From an uncultured Methanobrevibacter sp. (GTDB lineage: Archaea > Methanobacteriota > Methanobacteria > Methanobacteriales > Methanobacteriaceae), in contig NZ_CAKVFS010000003.1 of NCBI RefSeq assembly GCF_934746965.1, forward strand, positions 124,001 through 188,000: a stretch of 64,000 bases of DNA, written 5' to 3'. Position numbers and translations under genes: made by a program. Under the pieces are notes generated by a model, which was given only the letters and a program-made list of their open reading frames with translations, searched no databases and was not told the DNA's origin. Below, one piece after another: positions 45,620 to 55,138 of the stretch; within the stretch, counting starts at the first letter, position 1; every line of letters starts with the position of its first letter.

Positions 45620-46495
45620 ATGTCCTCGAAAGAAGAAGATAAATTATTTAAGTATGCGACAAAAGAAGATGGATTTGCTCTTATAAATTTAATTAACAAA
45701 CAAAATTTAAACATAAAAGAAAATAATTTTAAATCTGAAAATTTAACATTTAACCCAACTGAATTAATAGAACTGGACCCTAAAATCTACAAATCTGATA
45801 TGATAATGGAATTAGATAATATAATTATAATAACTGAATTTCAATCAACAATTGTAAAAGAATTTGATGAAAAAAGATATAGATTATATACAGCTATTGT
45901 TGACTATGCAAAGAAAAATAAAAAACCTATATTGTTAATAGTATTTAGCACAGCTGAAAAAACAAAAATTAAAAAATACAATTTAAATAAAGACTGTGTG
46001 TTCACAATTCCGATAATATCTTTAAAAGACTTTAATGGTGATGAAATTATAAATAATATTGAATATAAAATAAGAAATAATATAAAAATAACCAGACAGG
46101 AATTAATACATCTATCTTTAACACCATTTATGAGTTCAAAAAATCCTCTTGAAAAACAAATAGAAAAAACTGTGCAAACACTAGATAAAATAAAAAATTC
46201 AACTACCAGTACTAAAAACTTTGCTTTTGGTATTGAATTTTTAATTGTGGATAAATTTATAAAAGAAACATCAAAAAGAAAAAGATTAAGAAATATATTA
46301 AGTGATAACATGAGATTAATGGAAGAATATGGTCAAGAAAGATATGAAGAAGGATTAGAAAAAGGTTATAATGAAGGCGCTAAAAATGAAAAACGTAAAA
46401 TAGCAAAAACATTACTAACAAAACACATGCCTCTAGAAGAAATAGCTACTTTAACAAAACTAAGTATAAATGAATTAAATCAACTAAAAAAATAA
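45620..46495 (+). CDS. Rpn-type PD-(D/E)XK nuclease-like protein
   Basis: AGGTGATGAT precedes the ATG. The protein of 291 residues has a nuclease-like N-terminal part, with acidic residues and a strand in ELDPKIYKSDMIMELDN and IIIITEFQSTIV (the D ... E-x-Q pattern of the RpnA-like family). The tail is typical of Rpn-family proteins: EEGLEKGYNEGAKNEKRKIA followed by KTLLTKHMPLEEIATLTKLS, which forms a helix plus a small HTH-like element. These proteins promote RecA-independent recombination or act in phage defence. A diverged paralogue lies at 55477. Confidence 0.68.
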   Translation: MSSKEEDKLFKYATKEDGFALINLINKQNLNIKENNFKSENLTFNPTELIELDPKIYKSDMIMELDNIIIITEFQSTIVKEFDEKRYRLYTAIVDYAKKNKKPILLIVFSTAEKTKIKKYNLNKDCVFTIPIISLKDFNGDEIINNIEYKIRNNIKITRQELIHLSLTPFMSSKNPLEKQIEKTVQTLDKIKNSTTSTKNFAFGIEFLIVDKFIKETSKRKRLRNILSDNMRLMEEYGQERYEEGLEKGYNEGAKNEKRKIAKTLLTKHMPLEEIATLTKLSINELNQLKK

Positions 46496-46520
46496 AATTA
46501 TTAATTAATTGTGATTAAAA

Positions 46521-47459
46521 ATGACTGAAATATATTGCTCAAAATGTGGACAAAAAAATGCATTTACTGAAAACTACTGTGTTAAATGTGGAAAAATACT
46601 TAGAAAACCTAATGATTATAAAATAGGTGCTAAAATAACCTCATTTGAAGACATGTTTACACAAAAACGCAAAGAGCAATTAGAAGAAATACCATTAACC
46701 GATGACATATATGAACTTATTTTAACTAACATATATGAAATAGGTAAAAAATCTATTAAAAAAGATGGAACAACTGCACTAGAAAAAGTAACTGATGTTG
46801 TTGAAGCATATGCAAAATGGTCCTACAAATCCAAAGGTGGTGAACTTGGATTTTACACAGCAAATAATATAAAACTTGATGACAGATTAAATGAATCCTC
46901 ACAAATAGCTACATTAATTCATGAACTATCACACCACTTACTTGCTGAAATCTTTGAACAAATACTTATGTATTACTGGAAAGTTAAAAAAACATATGAA
47001 TTGGAAGTATTCGTCCAATATGTCCTTGGATCTGGAACTATACGTTTAATGAATGAATACTGTGCACATACAGTTGAAGGAAGATTCATACCACATGGTT
47101 ACCAAAATTACGGATCATTTAATTCAATACTCGAAGATAAAAAAGATGAATTTGACCATGATATAGTTTTTGTATCTTTAGTTTTAGGAAACACAATAGC
47201 TGAAGATTTAATTCATTTACTAGAACATTTTATTGATGAAAAATTAAGACAAGAAATAAAACAACAATATAATAAAGATCAATTACCACCTAGCTACTCT
47301 CAAATAGGAATGGAAACTACAGACATGTTAGATAGTAAAAGTAGAAATACATTAATAATGGATACATGTATAGCTACATTTGATAAAGCAATGGAAAGTC
47401 CGGACTTTAAAAACATGTTAAATGAATTTTTAGAAACTTTTAAAGCATATAATCAGTGA
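46521..47459 (+). CDS. zinc-ribbon protein with HExxH metallopeptidase-like motif
   Basis: Protein of 312 residues. The N-terminal zinc ribbon (YCSKCGQKNAFTENYCVKCG, residues 5-24) is followed by an alpha-helical region holding SQIATLIHELSHHLL near residue 140, an HExxH zincin signature, and later EYCAHTVEGRFIPHGYQNYG, which may supply the third ligand. Related proteins in Methanobrevibacter are annotated only as zinc-ribbon domain proteins. Protease activity is inference. It overlaps the convergent gene by 7 bp. Confidence 0.65.
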   Translation: MTEIYCSKCGQKNAFTENYCVKCGKILRKPNDYKIGAKITSFEDMFTQKRKEQLEEIPLTDDIYELILTNIYEIGKKSIKKDGTTALEKVTDVVEAYAKWSYKSKGGELGFYTANNIKLDDRLNESSQIATLIHELSHHLLAEIFEQILMYYWKVKKTYELEVFVQYVLGSGTIRLMNEYCAHTVEGRFIPHGYQNYGSFNSILEDKKDEFDHDIVFVSLVLGNTIAEDLIHLLEHFIDEKLRQEIKQQYNKDQLPPSYSQIGMETTDMLDSKSRNTLIMDTCIATFDKAMESPDFKNMLNEFLETFKAYNQ

Positions 47460-47842
47460 ATATTATTTAAATCTTCACCATTAAATGCTAAAATTAATTT
47501 TTTAAACATACTATTCTTTGAAACAGCAAAAGAAGGTATTTTAACATCATTTAATGCTTCATTAAATATTTCTTGAAGTTCATCTAATTCTAATTTTAAA
47601 CTAGCTATTAATTCATTTCTACTTTTATTAAAATCAGGATTAAAACTAGTATTAAAATAATCATTATATCCATCGGAAATCCAATTATTAATTTCTAAAA
47701 TAAAATATTGTAAATGCAGTTTAAGTAATTTTAAATCACTAATATTTCCAACAGATGCATTAATAAGATGACCTATAACAGTTTTATATTGATGCCATTG
47801 TTTATTTTCAATATATTCATTAATAAGGCTAATAATATCCAT
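47453..47842 (-). CDS. hypothetical helical protein (129 aa)
   Basis: Not recognised. The ATG at 47842 is chosen over 47854 to minimise overlap with the upstream gene; it still overlaps by 14 bp, so the two are translationally coupled. The protein is helical and amphipathic (SLINEYIENKQWHQYKTVIG; IASLKLELDELQEIFNEALN), with no cysteine clusters. It may be a partner of the SAP-domain protein. Confidence 0.55.
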   Translation of the reverse strand: MDIISLINEYIENKQWHQYKTVIGHLINASVGNISDLKLLKLHLQYFILEINNWISDGYNDYFNTSFNPDFNKSRNELIASLKLELDELQEIFNEALNDVKIPSFAVSKNSMFKKLILAFNGEDLNNIH

Positions 47843-48779
47843 ATAAAACATCATAAATTGAATCTGTTATTTTAGCTTTCTTAAATAATGATTCATATTT
47901 TTTAAGAAGGAAAAATTTTTCTAAATTATGTTCATTATAATAAACAAGATAATTATTTTCTTTTAAAAAATCATTAGCTTCCTGTGTTAATATATAAGTA
48001 TTATTTTTAAATTCCTTACTAATTTCATCATCTGATAAATTTTCAGATATTCTTTTAATTAATTCTTCTTTCTTACCAGAAACTTTTAAATTATATTTTT
48101 TTAAAACATTTTTAATATCTGAAACTTTATAATTAACAATACTATAAGCAGGATTGCCAGGCATTATAAAATTATCTTTAATAGCTTGTTCTTTTAATTT
48201 AAAACCATCAACATCATTAAATATTTGAAGACTAATTTCTCCAGGATGTTTTTCTAAATATTTTAAAAAACAAACATAAGCATATTTAAAATCAAGAGAA
48301 TACTTTTCATATAATTTAGCACAATATATTTCATCTAAATTTAAATCATCTTCCTCTTTTGATTGTTTAATAGTAATTGTCTGATTATTTTTAGATCCAC
48401 ATTTATAACAAAAATCATCAGTTACAAAAAGTTGACTTTGACAATTAGGACAATTAGTTCTATTATTGGCCTGATTTAAAAGAAAAACAACTTCTTTTTT
48501 AGCCAATAACTCCTTAGATAATAATACTGGCTTTTTCATCTTTGAAGCTACTTGTTTTAAAAGATAATTTAATCTAATTGGAATGGCCTCTAAACAACAC
48601 TCTCCAGTACTTATTTCAGTTTTAATTTGACTAATAACAATATTAGCTTCCTTAACTGTTAAATTTAATGATTTTAATTTATCCATAAATTCCTGGGAAA
48701 AATAATCTCCACCAGTAAGTTCACGTAATTTATTTTCTTCAGGAGTATAATTAGAAGTCATTGAAATCAATTTTGTCAT
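47829..48779 (-). CDS. zinc-ribbon and SAP-domain protein (316 aa)
   Basis: The protein has a helical N-terminus, a zinc ribbon near residues 108-128 (NCPNCQSQLFVTDDFCYKCG), and a SAP domain near 216-245 (YKVSDIKNVLKKYNLKVSGK then KEELIKRISENL). SAP domains bind AT-rich DNA and are frequent in chromatin and repair proteins. No ribosome binding site is obvious before the ATG, so a leaderless start or the Met at codon 7 is possible. Function unknown. Confidence 0.68.
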   Translation of the reverse strand: MTKLISMTSNYTPEENKLRELTGGDYFSQEFMDKLKSLNLTVKEANIVISQIKTEISTGECCLEAIPIRLNYLLKQVASKMKKPVLLSKELLAKKEVVFLLNQANNRTNCPNCQSQLFVTDDFCYKCGSKNNQTITIKQSKEEDDLNLDEIYCAKLYEKYSLDFKYAYVCFLKYLEKHPGEISLQIFNDVDGFKLKEQAIKDNFIMPGNPAYSIVNYKVSDIKNVLKKYNLKVSGKKEELIKRISENLSDDEISKEFKNNTYILTQEANDFLKENNYLVYYNEHNLEKFFLLKKYESLFKKAKITDSIYDVLYGYY

Positions 48780-48796
48780 TAATATTAATTAAATAT

Positions 48797-48955
48797 TTAG
48801 AAAAGATAACCATTATAAATAAGAAATATGAAAACAGCTATTAAAATTATAAAGTTTAAATAAGTACTTGTATCTTTAACTTTCTTTTTTAATAAGATAG
48901 CACAATATAAGATTATTGTTAAAATGTAAATTATCCCAATAATTAACTTAAACAT
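48797..48955 (-). CDS. small two-helix membrane protein (52 aa)
   Basis: GGAGAG lies before the ATG at 48955. MFKLIIGIIYILTIILYCAI is a first membrane helix, KKKVKD a cytosolic loop, and FIILIAVFIFLIYNGYLF a second helix. No family recognised, but the strong ribosome binding site and intact frame make it likely to be real. Confidence 0.5.
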   Translation of the reverse strand: MFKLIIGIIYILTIILYCAILLKKKVKDTSTYLNFIILIAVFIFLIYNGYLF

Positions 48956-49034
48956 AATCTCTCCTAAAATAATTTTAGTATTTGAAAATATTTAAGTGTA
49001 TTTATATTAAATTACTTTCTATTATATGCAATAG

Positions 49035-49196
49035 CTAACAACCAATATTGGAGGTACAAAAAACATAAATAATAACTGTAATTACAGTAATTGAAATACT
49101 ATTAATAAAAATTTTTTCTGACTTAAATCCAAGAAGAAAACCTGCTATAAATAAACAAAAAATTAATAAAATTCCACTTGAAGAGCATATTGCGAA
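49035..49196 (-). pseudogene. membrane-protein remnant without start codon
   Basis: An open frame encodes two hydrophobic helices (SSSGILLIFCLFIAGFLLG; INSISITVITVIIYVFC), but no ATG, GTG or TTG with a ribosome binding site opens it. Probably the 3' end of a lost small membrane gene. The remainder of 48956-49389 holds no other gene. Confidence 0.35.
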
Positions 49197-49389
49197 CTAA
49201 CATTTCAAAAAATTCTTCTTTTTTAATTGAAAATGTATTATATTAATATTGTTATTAAAACTGTATATAAATTAATATTTTATTAATAATATAATATTTA
49301 AATATTTATTTTAAACTAATAATAATCTTATTATATCTTTTCAATAATATATACAAACTTATAACCTAATAAATAATTAAATAATACAT

Positions 49390-49671
49390 ATGAAGAAAAA
49401 AGAACTTTATTCAGCTATTGGATTTATAAAAATATCAACAACACGTCAAAAAATATTAAAATGTTTGGAAGATAATTATATGTTACCTTCTGAAATTGCA
49501 TCAAAAACAGATTTAGGAACTACACAAGTATCTAATGCACTTTCAGATTTAAAAAATAAAAAACTAGTTGAATGTATTAATGAAGAAGACAAAAAAGGAA
49601 GAATTTACGAAGTAACAAAACTCGGAAAAGAAGTTTTAACTCATTTAAAAAATGATAAAATCATAATTTAG
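49390..49671 (+). CDS. winged-helix transcriptional regulator (93 aa)
   Basis: A single winged helix-turn-helix domain (ArsR/MarR-like): STTRQKILKCLEDNYMLPSE, IASKTDLGTTQVSNALSDLK and the wing KGRIYEVTKLGKEVLTHL. No ribosome binding site is seen, so the mRNA may be leaderless. No effector domain or cysteines. Such minimal regulators are common in archaea; targets are unknown. Confidence 0.75.
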   Translation: MKKKELYSAIGFIKISTTRQKILKCLEDNYMLPSEIASKTDLGTTQVSNALSDLKNKKLVECINEEDKKGRIYEVTKLGKEVLTHLKNDKIII

Positions 49672-49850
49672 ATTAATTATCTAATACTGCACTATAATAT
49701 TAAATTATAAAAAATAATGCTGCTGAATTTACCAAGTTCTATTTTTCCAAAAAATCTAAACTTAATTTGATTTTTATTATCATATCTTTAAATAATAATT
49801 AATTGTAAAAAAAAGTTAAGAGAGAGTTATAAAAAAATAAAAATATTAAT

Positions 49851-50450
49851 TTAAGTCTCATAAACCAATGCCGCAACAAAGTATAGTATAGCTGTAATTA
49901 TTAATCCTATTACTATGCCAAATAAATAAATTGATGCAAATAAATTGAAAGAATTAGCAAGTTCATTAGCATAATTTGTAGTTGTAGAGCTTATTAATGT
50001 AGGTATTAATGGAACAGCTAATATTACTATTAACGCACACATCCAATTAATGTATACTTAGCAGTTTTAAGTTTTTTATAGATTAATATTAATGAATTGC
50101 TAATATTGCTACAATAACAAGAATAATAACTTCTATTAATCCTATTGTATATATTTGGTTTAATGAGTTTAAAGTCATTTGTGAAATACTATCATATGAT
50201 CCAGAAAAATCATAATTGCTTAAATAATTATTATAAGTAGTTATAGTGTCTGTATAACTGCTTATTTGGCTTTGTATATAATTTAATGATTCTATTCCCT
50301 TAATTACAAATATACTAGTAGAAAATAGTCCCAAAATAGTTAAAATTATTGATGCTATATTACTCTTTTAGTAACATCAAATTGATGTCCACAGTTAATA
50401 CAAAAAATACTATCATTATCATTTTCATGTTGGCATTTAGGACATATCAT
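49851..50450 (-). pseudogene. zinc-ribbon membrane protein broken by three frameshifts
   Basis: From ATG 50450 (GAGATG upstream) the frame encodes a zinc ribbon (MICPKCQHENDNDSIFCINC then GHQFDVTKR) and stops. The next frame continues with SNIASIILTILGLFSTSIFV and a long extracytoplasmic helix region to ILVIVAILAI. A third frame gives LILIYKKLKTAKYTLIGC, and a fourth segment (ALIVILAVPLIPTLI ... YFVAALVYET) ends at 49851. Joined, these make one zinc-ribbon protein with three or four membrane helices. Confidence 0.7.
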
Positions 50451-50525
50451 AATATACATCTCTTTATATACTCTTTTTTCATTTTAAAAAATGTAGTAAA
50501 ATTTTATTTATTTAAATTATAAATT

Positions 50526-50681
50526 TCACCCCATAGGTGCTAAAATCATGTTTGAAACTTGCCAAAGAATAATTAAAGTTATAACAGTTAATAAAAACCA
50601 TTTAATCCATTCTTCGAGTTTATTTAATTCATCAACAAAGTACTTGGTTTTATCTTTGAATTGTTTCATTTTACTAAACAT
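50526..50681 (-). CDS. small membrane protein (51 aa)
   Basis: An amphipathic charged N-terminus (FKDKTKYFVDELNKLEEWIK) is followed by one membrane helix (WFLLTVITLIILWQVSNMIL). Start at ATG 50681; AAAGGA lies directly before it, which would fit better the in-frame ATG at 50669. No known family. Confidence 0.45.
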   Translation of the reverse strand: MFSKMKQFKDKTKYFVDELNKLEEWIKWFLLTVITLIILWQVSNMILAPMG

Positions 50682-50853
50682 TCCTTTTATAATATCAAGT
50701 TTTTTATTTACAATTTTATAAAAAAATTTACTTTTGTTCTATCTTTAAAAAAAGTTTCTTATTATAATTATTATTTTGTAAAACATACTATATAAAGATT
50801 GTGTATAAAAAGATTTTACTATATTCAAAAAAAGTTAAATGATGGTAATAAAT

Positions 50854-51231
50854 TTATAAAACATTAGCAAAATATAAATAGCTAATAAATACCACTACAA
50901 TAGATATAATAAATATAATTACTCCATGTTTATGAACATCTTCGTTTTTTTGGGTTACTAAGTAAAAACCAGCAACAATAGCTGCTAAAGGAACTAAAAA
51001 AGAAAAAATATATCCAATTACAATAGCTACACTGTGGTTATCATTTGCTTCTTCATCTAAATATTTACCACATTTTGGACATTTTGTAACTCCTGGTGGA
51101 GTGTTTGAACCACAATAGCTACAATAACCTACTGTTGGATAACTATTAGTTTCAGGGAATTTAGCTCCACATTTTTGGCAAAATTTTGTATTGTTTTTTA
51201 CTTCACTACCACATTTTGGACAATATTTCAT
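50854..51231 (-). CDS. double zinc-ribbon membrane protein (125 aa)
   Basis: Two zinc ribbons (YCPKCGSEVKNNTKFCQKCG and YCSYCGSNTPPGVTKCPKCG) precede two membrane helices (SVAIVIGYIFSFLVPLAAIV; GVIIFIISIVVVFISYLYF). It follows the next gene upstream by 2 bp, so they form an operon. Function unknown. Confidence 0.7.
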   Translation of the reverse strand: MKYCPKCGSEVKNNTKFCQKCGAKFPETNSYPTVGYCSYCGSNTPPGVTKCPKCGKYLDEEANDNHSVAIVIGYIFSFLVPLAAIVAGFYLVTQKNEDVHKHGVIIFIISIVVVFISYLYFANVL

Positions 51232-51233
51232 TT

Positions 51234-51962
51234 TTAATCTTTAAGTTTATTTCCACATTCTGGACAGAATTTTGAATCATTACTAATTTTATGAGTACAA
51301 TTAGGACAATAAAATGTCTTTTTATCATCAGATTCAGTTTCATTGTTTTTTTCTTCATTAGTTTTTGAAGTGTCTTTTTTAGAATCTTCTTTCATTTTAT
51401 GGCCACATTCTAAACAAAACTCATCATCTTCATCTAACTTCGTACCACATTCTGGACAATATATAAAATTAAATTTGTGATTACATTCAGGACAAAGTAC
51501 ACTTTCAGAATTTACTTCAACACCACATTCTGGACATACAACTGTAGGTAATTTACTTAATTTAAAATTTAATGAACCTAATGGGTTAATATGTAAATAA
51601 TTGTCACGAATATAATTAACAACAATAGTTACAGCAATACATATTCCTGCAAATTGGTATGTTAAAAAGCTTGAATCCATAGCTATTTTTAATGTACTTG
51701 TAAATAATAAATGCATAGATACATATGAACCAAAAAATGCAAAAACAGCATTTGTAATAATTAAATCTAAGTTATTTTCAAAAATATCTACTTTTGTAAA
51801 TAAAAACCCATAAATCACTCCTAAAATAATGAAACCACTATATATTTCAATACCATTAATTGAATACATTGTAACATATAATGTGCTAGTTATAATAATT
51901 CCTATTATTAGTGCTACTACAGCATTTTTAACAATATTTCCTATATATTCATCTTGATTCAA
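51234..51962 (-). CDS. membrane protein with C-terminal zinc ribbons (242 aa)
   Basis: The start is TTG at 51962, supported by GGGAGTG 7 bp upstream. Four to five membrane helices (about 10-125) are followed by a cytosolic tail with three zinc ribbons: CPECGVEVNSESVLCPEC, YCPECGTKLDEDDEFCLECG, and after an acidic linker YCPNCTHKISNDSKFCPECG. This is the reverse order of its operon partner, which has the ribbons first. Confidence 0.7.
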   Translation of the reverse strand: MNQDEYIGNIVKNAVVALIIGIIITSTLYVTMYSINGIEIYSGFIILGVIYGFLFTKVDIFENNLDLIITNAVFAFFGSYVSMHLLFTSTLKIAMDSSFLTYQFAGICIAVTIVVNYIRDNYLHINPLGSLNFKLSKLPTVVCPECGVEVNSESVLCPECNHKFNFIYCPECGTKLDEDDEFCLECGHKMKEDSKKDTSKTNEEKNNETESDDKKTFYCPNCTHKISNDSKFCPECGNKLKD

Positions 51963-52094
51963 TAAAACACTCCCATTTTTATATTCACTTATTATTTTTA
52001 TTTAAACTAGTATTTAAAATATGTATAAAATAGAATTACTTTTCAACTACTCTTGGTGTAACTATTTAACAGTATTAACAATAAATATATATTT

Positions 52095-53900
52095 ATGGAT
52101 TTTTGTAGTGAATGTGGAGCAATGATATTAAAGGGCAATAAATGTCTGATGTGTGGATATATAAATACTTCTAAAAGAGAGTATAAAAAACCACATTCAT
52201 CTAAAATTAATAAAACATTCACAAAAAATATAACTATAGAACCTAAAAAAATAGCTAGTATAAATGGGAAATACTTAAAAGAAGATTTTAAAAGTATTGA
52301 TGATTTAGATTTAAAAACCAAAACTGAATTATTTAATAATGAGGATTTTTTTAAAACAGTTAACAGTGAACCATTAGACATGCAGCAAAAAATAGCTTGT
52401 GTTTTAGATTCAAAAAATGTTCAAATTATTGCTGGAGCAGGAACTGGTAAAACATTTACATTAATAGCTAAAATAAAATATTTAATAGCTAAAAAGAATG
52501 TTAAACCTAGAGATATTTTATGCTTATCATTTTCAAATACTGCAGTGAAAGATTTAAAATCAAAACTTCCAGAAAACGTAGAAGTAAGAACATTTCACAG
52601 TTTAGGTAGATTTATTATAAAACAACATCATAATGTTTCTGTTATTGAAAATAATGAAATATTAACTATAATTGATGATTATCTAAATCAGGCTGATTTA
52701 TCCATATTAAAAGATATACTTGATTTTTGTGATTCTTATTTTTTAAATATTGATAGTTATATTGTAAGAAAAAATGATAGAAAAGAGCTTTTAAATGAAT
52801 TAAAAGAAGCTTTCAGTAAAGTAGGTTTTAAAGCATTACTTGGAGAATTTGTTAACTTATTTAAAGGAAACAATTATACAAAAGATCATTTTAATTATTT
52901 TAAAAGTATTAATGATGATTGGAATCATGATATATTTCTTAAAATTGCTGATGATTTTTACAGTTATTATCAAGAATATTTAGACATGCACAACCAAATA
53001 GATTTTAATGATATGATAAATGAATCTAGTAAATTAATTAAAAAACATGGAATTAAAAAATCTTATAAGTATATACTAGTTGATGAATATCAAGATACTT
53101 CTTATACAAATTATAGTTTAATTAAAGCCCTTCAAGAAAAAACAAATGCTCATTTAACTGTAGTAGGTGATGACTGGCAATCAATATATGGATTTAGAGG
53201 AACCAATATAAACTTTTTTACAGATTTTGAAGAGTATTTCGAAAATCCAAAAAGAATATTCATTGAAGAAACTTACAGAAACCCACAAGAGTTAATTGAT
53301 ATAGCTGGTAAATTTATCATGAAAAATTCTAAACAAATTAAAAAATCTCTTAAATCTACAAAAAACTTAAAACATCCAGTTAAAATAATTTATCCTCATA
53401 AAAATCCAAATCAAAAAAGAGAAATGATTTATAAATTAATTAAAGATTTATCTAAAAAATCTGAAGATGTACTGATATTAGGTAGAGCAAATAAAAACAT
53501 AGATCAGTTTATTAAACATAAAAACCTAACTAAAAAAGGTAATTTAAGAAAAGATAAATTTTTACGTATTTTAGATAAAACAGATTCATCAATGAATAAT
53601 GTGTTTTATAGAACTCTACATTCATCTAAAGGTCTTGAAGCAGATAATGTAATTATAATTAACATGGTTGATGATTATTTGGGTTTTCCAAGTAAAATAA
53701 AGACGCATAGCGTGTTAAACTATGTAAATAAAAGAAATCATGATTATAAATATTCCGAAGAACGCAGGTTATTTTATGTTGGATTAACAAGATCAAAAAA
53801 TAATGTTTATTTAATAAGTGATAAGGATAGTCCTTCAGAATTTATTGAAGAACTAATAGATGATAATCCTGAAAACTTAGAAATAATTGAATATAATTAA
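52095..53900 (+). CDS. UvrD/Rep-type helicase with N-terminal zinc ribbon
   Basis: Protein of 601 residues. A short zinc ribbon (FCSECGAMILKGNKCLMCGY) is fused to a superfamily 1A DNA helicase. Helicase motifs in order: Q-motif region LDMQQKIACVL, Walker A IIAGAGTGKTFT, LCLSFSNTAVKDL, the RTFHSLG segment, Walker B ILVDEYQDTS, motif III VVGDDWQSIYGFRG, motif IV ETYRNPQELI, motif V TLHSSKGLEADNV and motif VI ERRLFYVGLTRSK. It is complete and should be active. The zinc ribbon is unusual for UvrD and matches the zinc-ribbon theme of the neighbouring genes. Confidence 0.9.
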   Translation: MDFCSECGAMILKGNKCLMCGYINTSKREYKKPHSSKINKTFTKNITIEPKKIASINGKYLKEDFKSIDDLDLKTKTELFNNEDFFKTVNSEPLDMQQKIACVLDSKNVQIIAGAGTGKTFTLIAKIKYLIAKKNVKPRDILCLSFSNTAVKDLKSKLPENVEVRTFHSLGRFIIKQHHNVSVIENNEILTIIDDYLNQADLSILKDILDFCDSYFLNIDSYIVRKNDRKELLNELKEAFSKVGFKALLGEFVNLFKGNNYTKDHFNYFKSINDDWNHDIFLKIADDFYSYYQEYLDMHNQIDFNDMINESSKLIKKHGIKKSYKYILVDEYQDTSYTNYSLIKALQEKTNAHLTVVGDDWQSIYGFRGTNINFFTDFEEYFENPKRIFIEETYRNPQELIDIAGKFIMKNSKQIKKSLKSTKNLKHPVKIIYPHKNPNQKREMIYKLIKDLSKKSEDVLILGRANKNIDQFIKHKNLTKKGNLRKDKFLRILDKTDSSMNNVFYRTLHSSKGLEADNVIIINMVDDYLGFPSKIKTHSVLNYVNKRNHDYKYSEERRLFYVGLTRSKNNVYLISDKDSPSEFIEELIDDNPENLEIIEYN

Positions 53901-54191
53901 TTCTACTTTAAAAACAACAAAAGGCATTGAAAATCCACATAATAAACCAGTAACTAATCTTAAAGTGTTATTACTTACTCTTAAACCATAATATTGTGTA
54001 GTTCCATCAATAATCAAAGGAATGAAACCTATAACAAACAATAAATTTGGTTGAGTTAACATAGCTATTATAAATCCAAAAATAGCCCCAATAGTAATTC
54101 CCGTACATCTACTACAAACTGGGAACTGTTTTTGTTTATAAAAAAATGATCTTTCTGGTTTTTGATGGCACAAATATTTACATATATTCAT
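53877..54191 (-). CDS. DUF2085 membrane protein
   Basis: Protein of 104 residues starting at ATG 54191, where the family signature begins: YLCHQKPERSFFYKQKQFPV followed by CSRCTGITIGAIFGF. Three hydrophobic helices follow. The CHQxPERSF ... PVCxRCTGI motif defines DUF2085, small predicted membrane proteins that may bind metal. The longer frame to 54275 is not supported. The 3' end overlaps the helicase end by 24 bp. Confidence 0.8.
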   Translation of the reverse strand: MNICKYLCHQKPERSFFYKQKQFPVCSRCTGITIGAIFGFIIAMLTQPNLLFVIGFIPLIIDGTTQYYGLRVSNNTLRLVTGLLCGFSMPFVVFKVELIIFNYF

Positions 54192-54205
54192 AACATACTT
54201 ATAAA

Positions 54206-54529
54206 TCAAAATATCAATCCTATAATATATAATATTATTACAATAAGTACAAGTAAACCACAACAACTCCAACAACTACTATCATCTGAACTATTACCGC
54301 TTGTTTGTGAATTTGATGTATAAGTTGAAACTGAATGAGGATTACAACCACAATATGGACAAATTTTTAAATTACTATCTATTGATTTTCCACAACTATT
54401 ACATGTTATTTTTGGACTATCTTGAACTATTGTGGCTTTTTTAACTTCAATTTCTAATTTAGTACCACATTTTCTGCAAAATTTTTCATTATCTGTTTGA
54501 GATTCTGCTCCATAGTTTGGACATTTCAT
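54206..54529 (-). CDS. zinc-ribbon protein with C-terminal membrane anchor (107 aa)
   Basis: GAGGT precedes the ATG at 54529. The first zinc ribbon reads CPNYGAESQTDNEKFCRKCG, so one of the four cysteines is replaced by Tyr; the second (CNSCGKSIDSNLKICPYCG) is complete. A Ser-rich linker and a Cys-Cys membrane helix (CGLLVLIVIILYIIGLIF) end the protein. Tail-anchored; function unknown. Confidence 0.65.
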   Translation of the reverse strand: MKCPNYGAESQTDNEKFCRKCGTKLEIEVKKATIVQDSPKITCNSCGKSIDSNLKICPYCGCNPHSVSTYTSNSQTSGNSSDDSSCWSCCGLLVLIVIILYIIGLIF

Positions 54530-54597
54530 TTAAAAAACCTCATTTATAAATTATAAATTAATATTTTTATTAGAAGTTATATTTTTTATCATAACTC

Positions 54598-55011
54598 TTA
54601 ACCAGTTGGTAATACTTGACTTCTACCATCACCATAATAAACTCTTGCATTTCCATCACTTAAATATTCATGAGCTACAATATTATCATCATCAGAATAA
54701 TGATTATGTGTATTTTTATAATGTCTTGCTTGTGCTTGAACATCTTCACTGTATGTACTAAATGGATCATCTTCTTGATTTGATGATGTGGATTCTTTAT
54801 TTTTATCTCCAGCATTAGTAATTTTATCAACATTATCATTAACTGTAGTTTTAGCACTTTCATTAATTGTATCATTAATATTTGCAGTATTATTTACAGT
54901 AATAGATTCATTTCCACTATTATTACTTAATGCTATACTAAATCCATAAATCACTACAGAACTAGCTATTATTATTAAAACAACTAATATTAAATATATT
55001 TTTTTAACCAT
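54598..55011 (-). CDS. membrane-anchored extracytoplasmic protein (137 aa)
   Basis: An N-terminal uncleaved signal anchor (KIYLILVVLIIIASSVVIYG) is followed by an Asn/Thr/Ser-rich linker and a small C-terminal domain (IVAHEYLSDGNARVYYGDGR ...). The protein at 59248 has the same layout and a related tail, so the two are paralogues. No family recognised. Confidence 0.6.
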   Translation of the reverse strand: MVKKIYLILVVLIIIASSVVIYGFSIALSNNSGNESITVNNTANINDTINESAKTTVNDNVDKITNAGDKNKESTSSNQEDDPFSTYSEDVQAQARHYKNTHNHYSDDDNIVAHEYLSDGNARVYYGDGRSQVLPTG

Positions 55012-55138
55012 TTTATCATTACTATCATTATGTGTTTAATTTTAAAAATTTTCTTTTATTGCCATACAATTAATAAATAAAGTAATTTATTATTTTTATA
55101 TGATAATCATTTAATGAATAATACTCATATTTTTGTTT

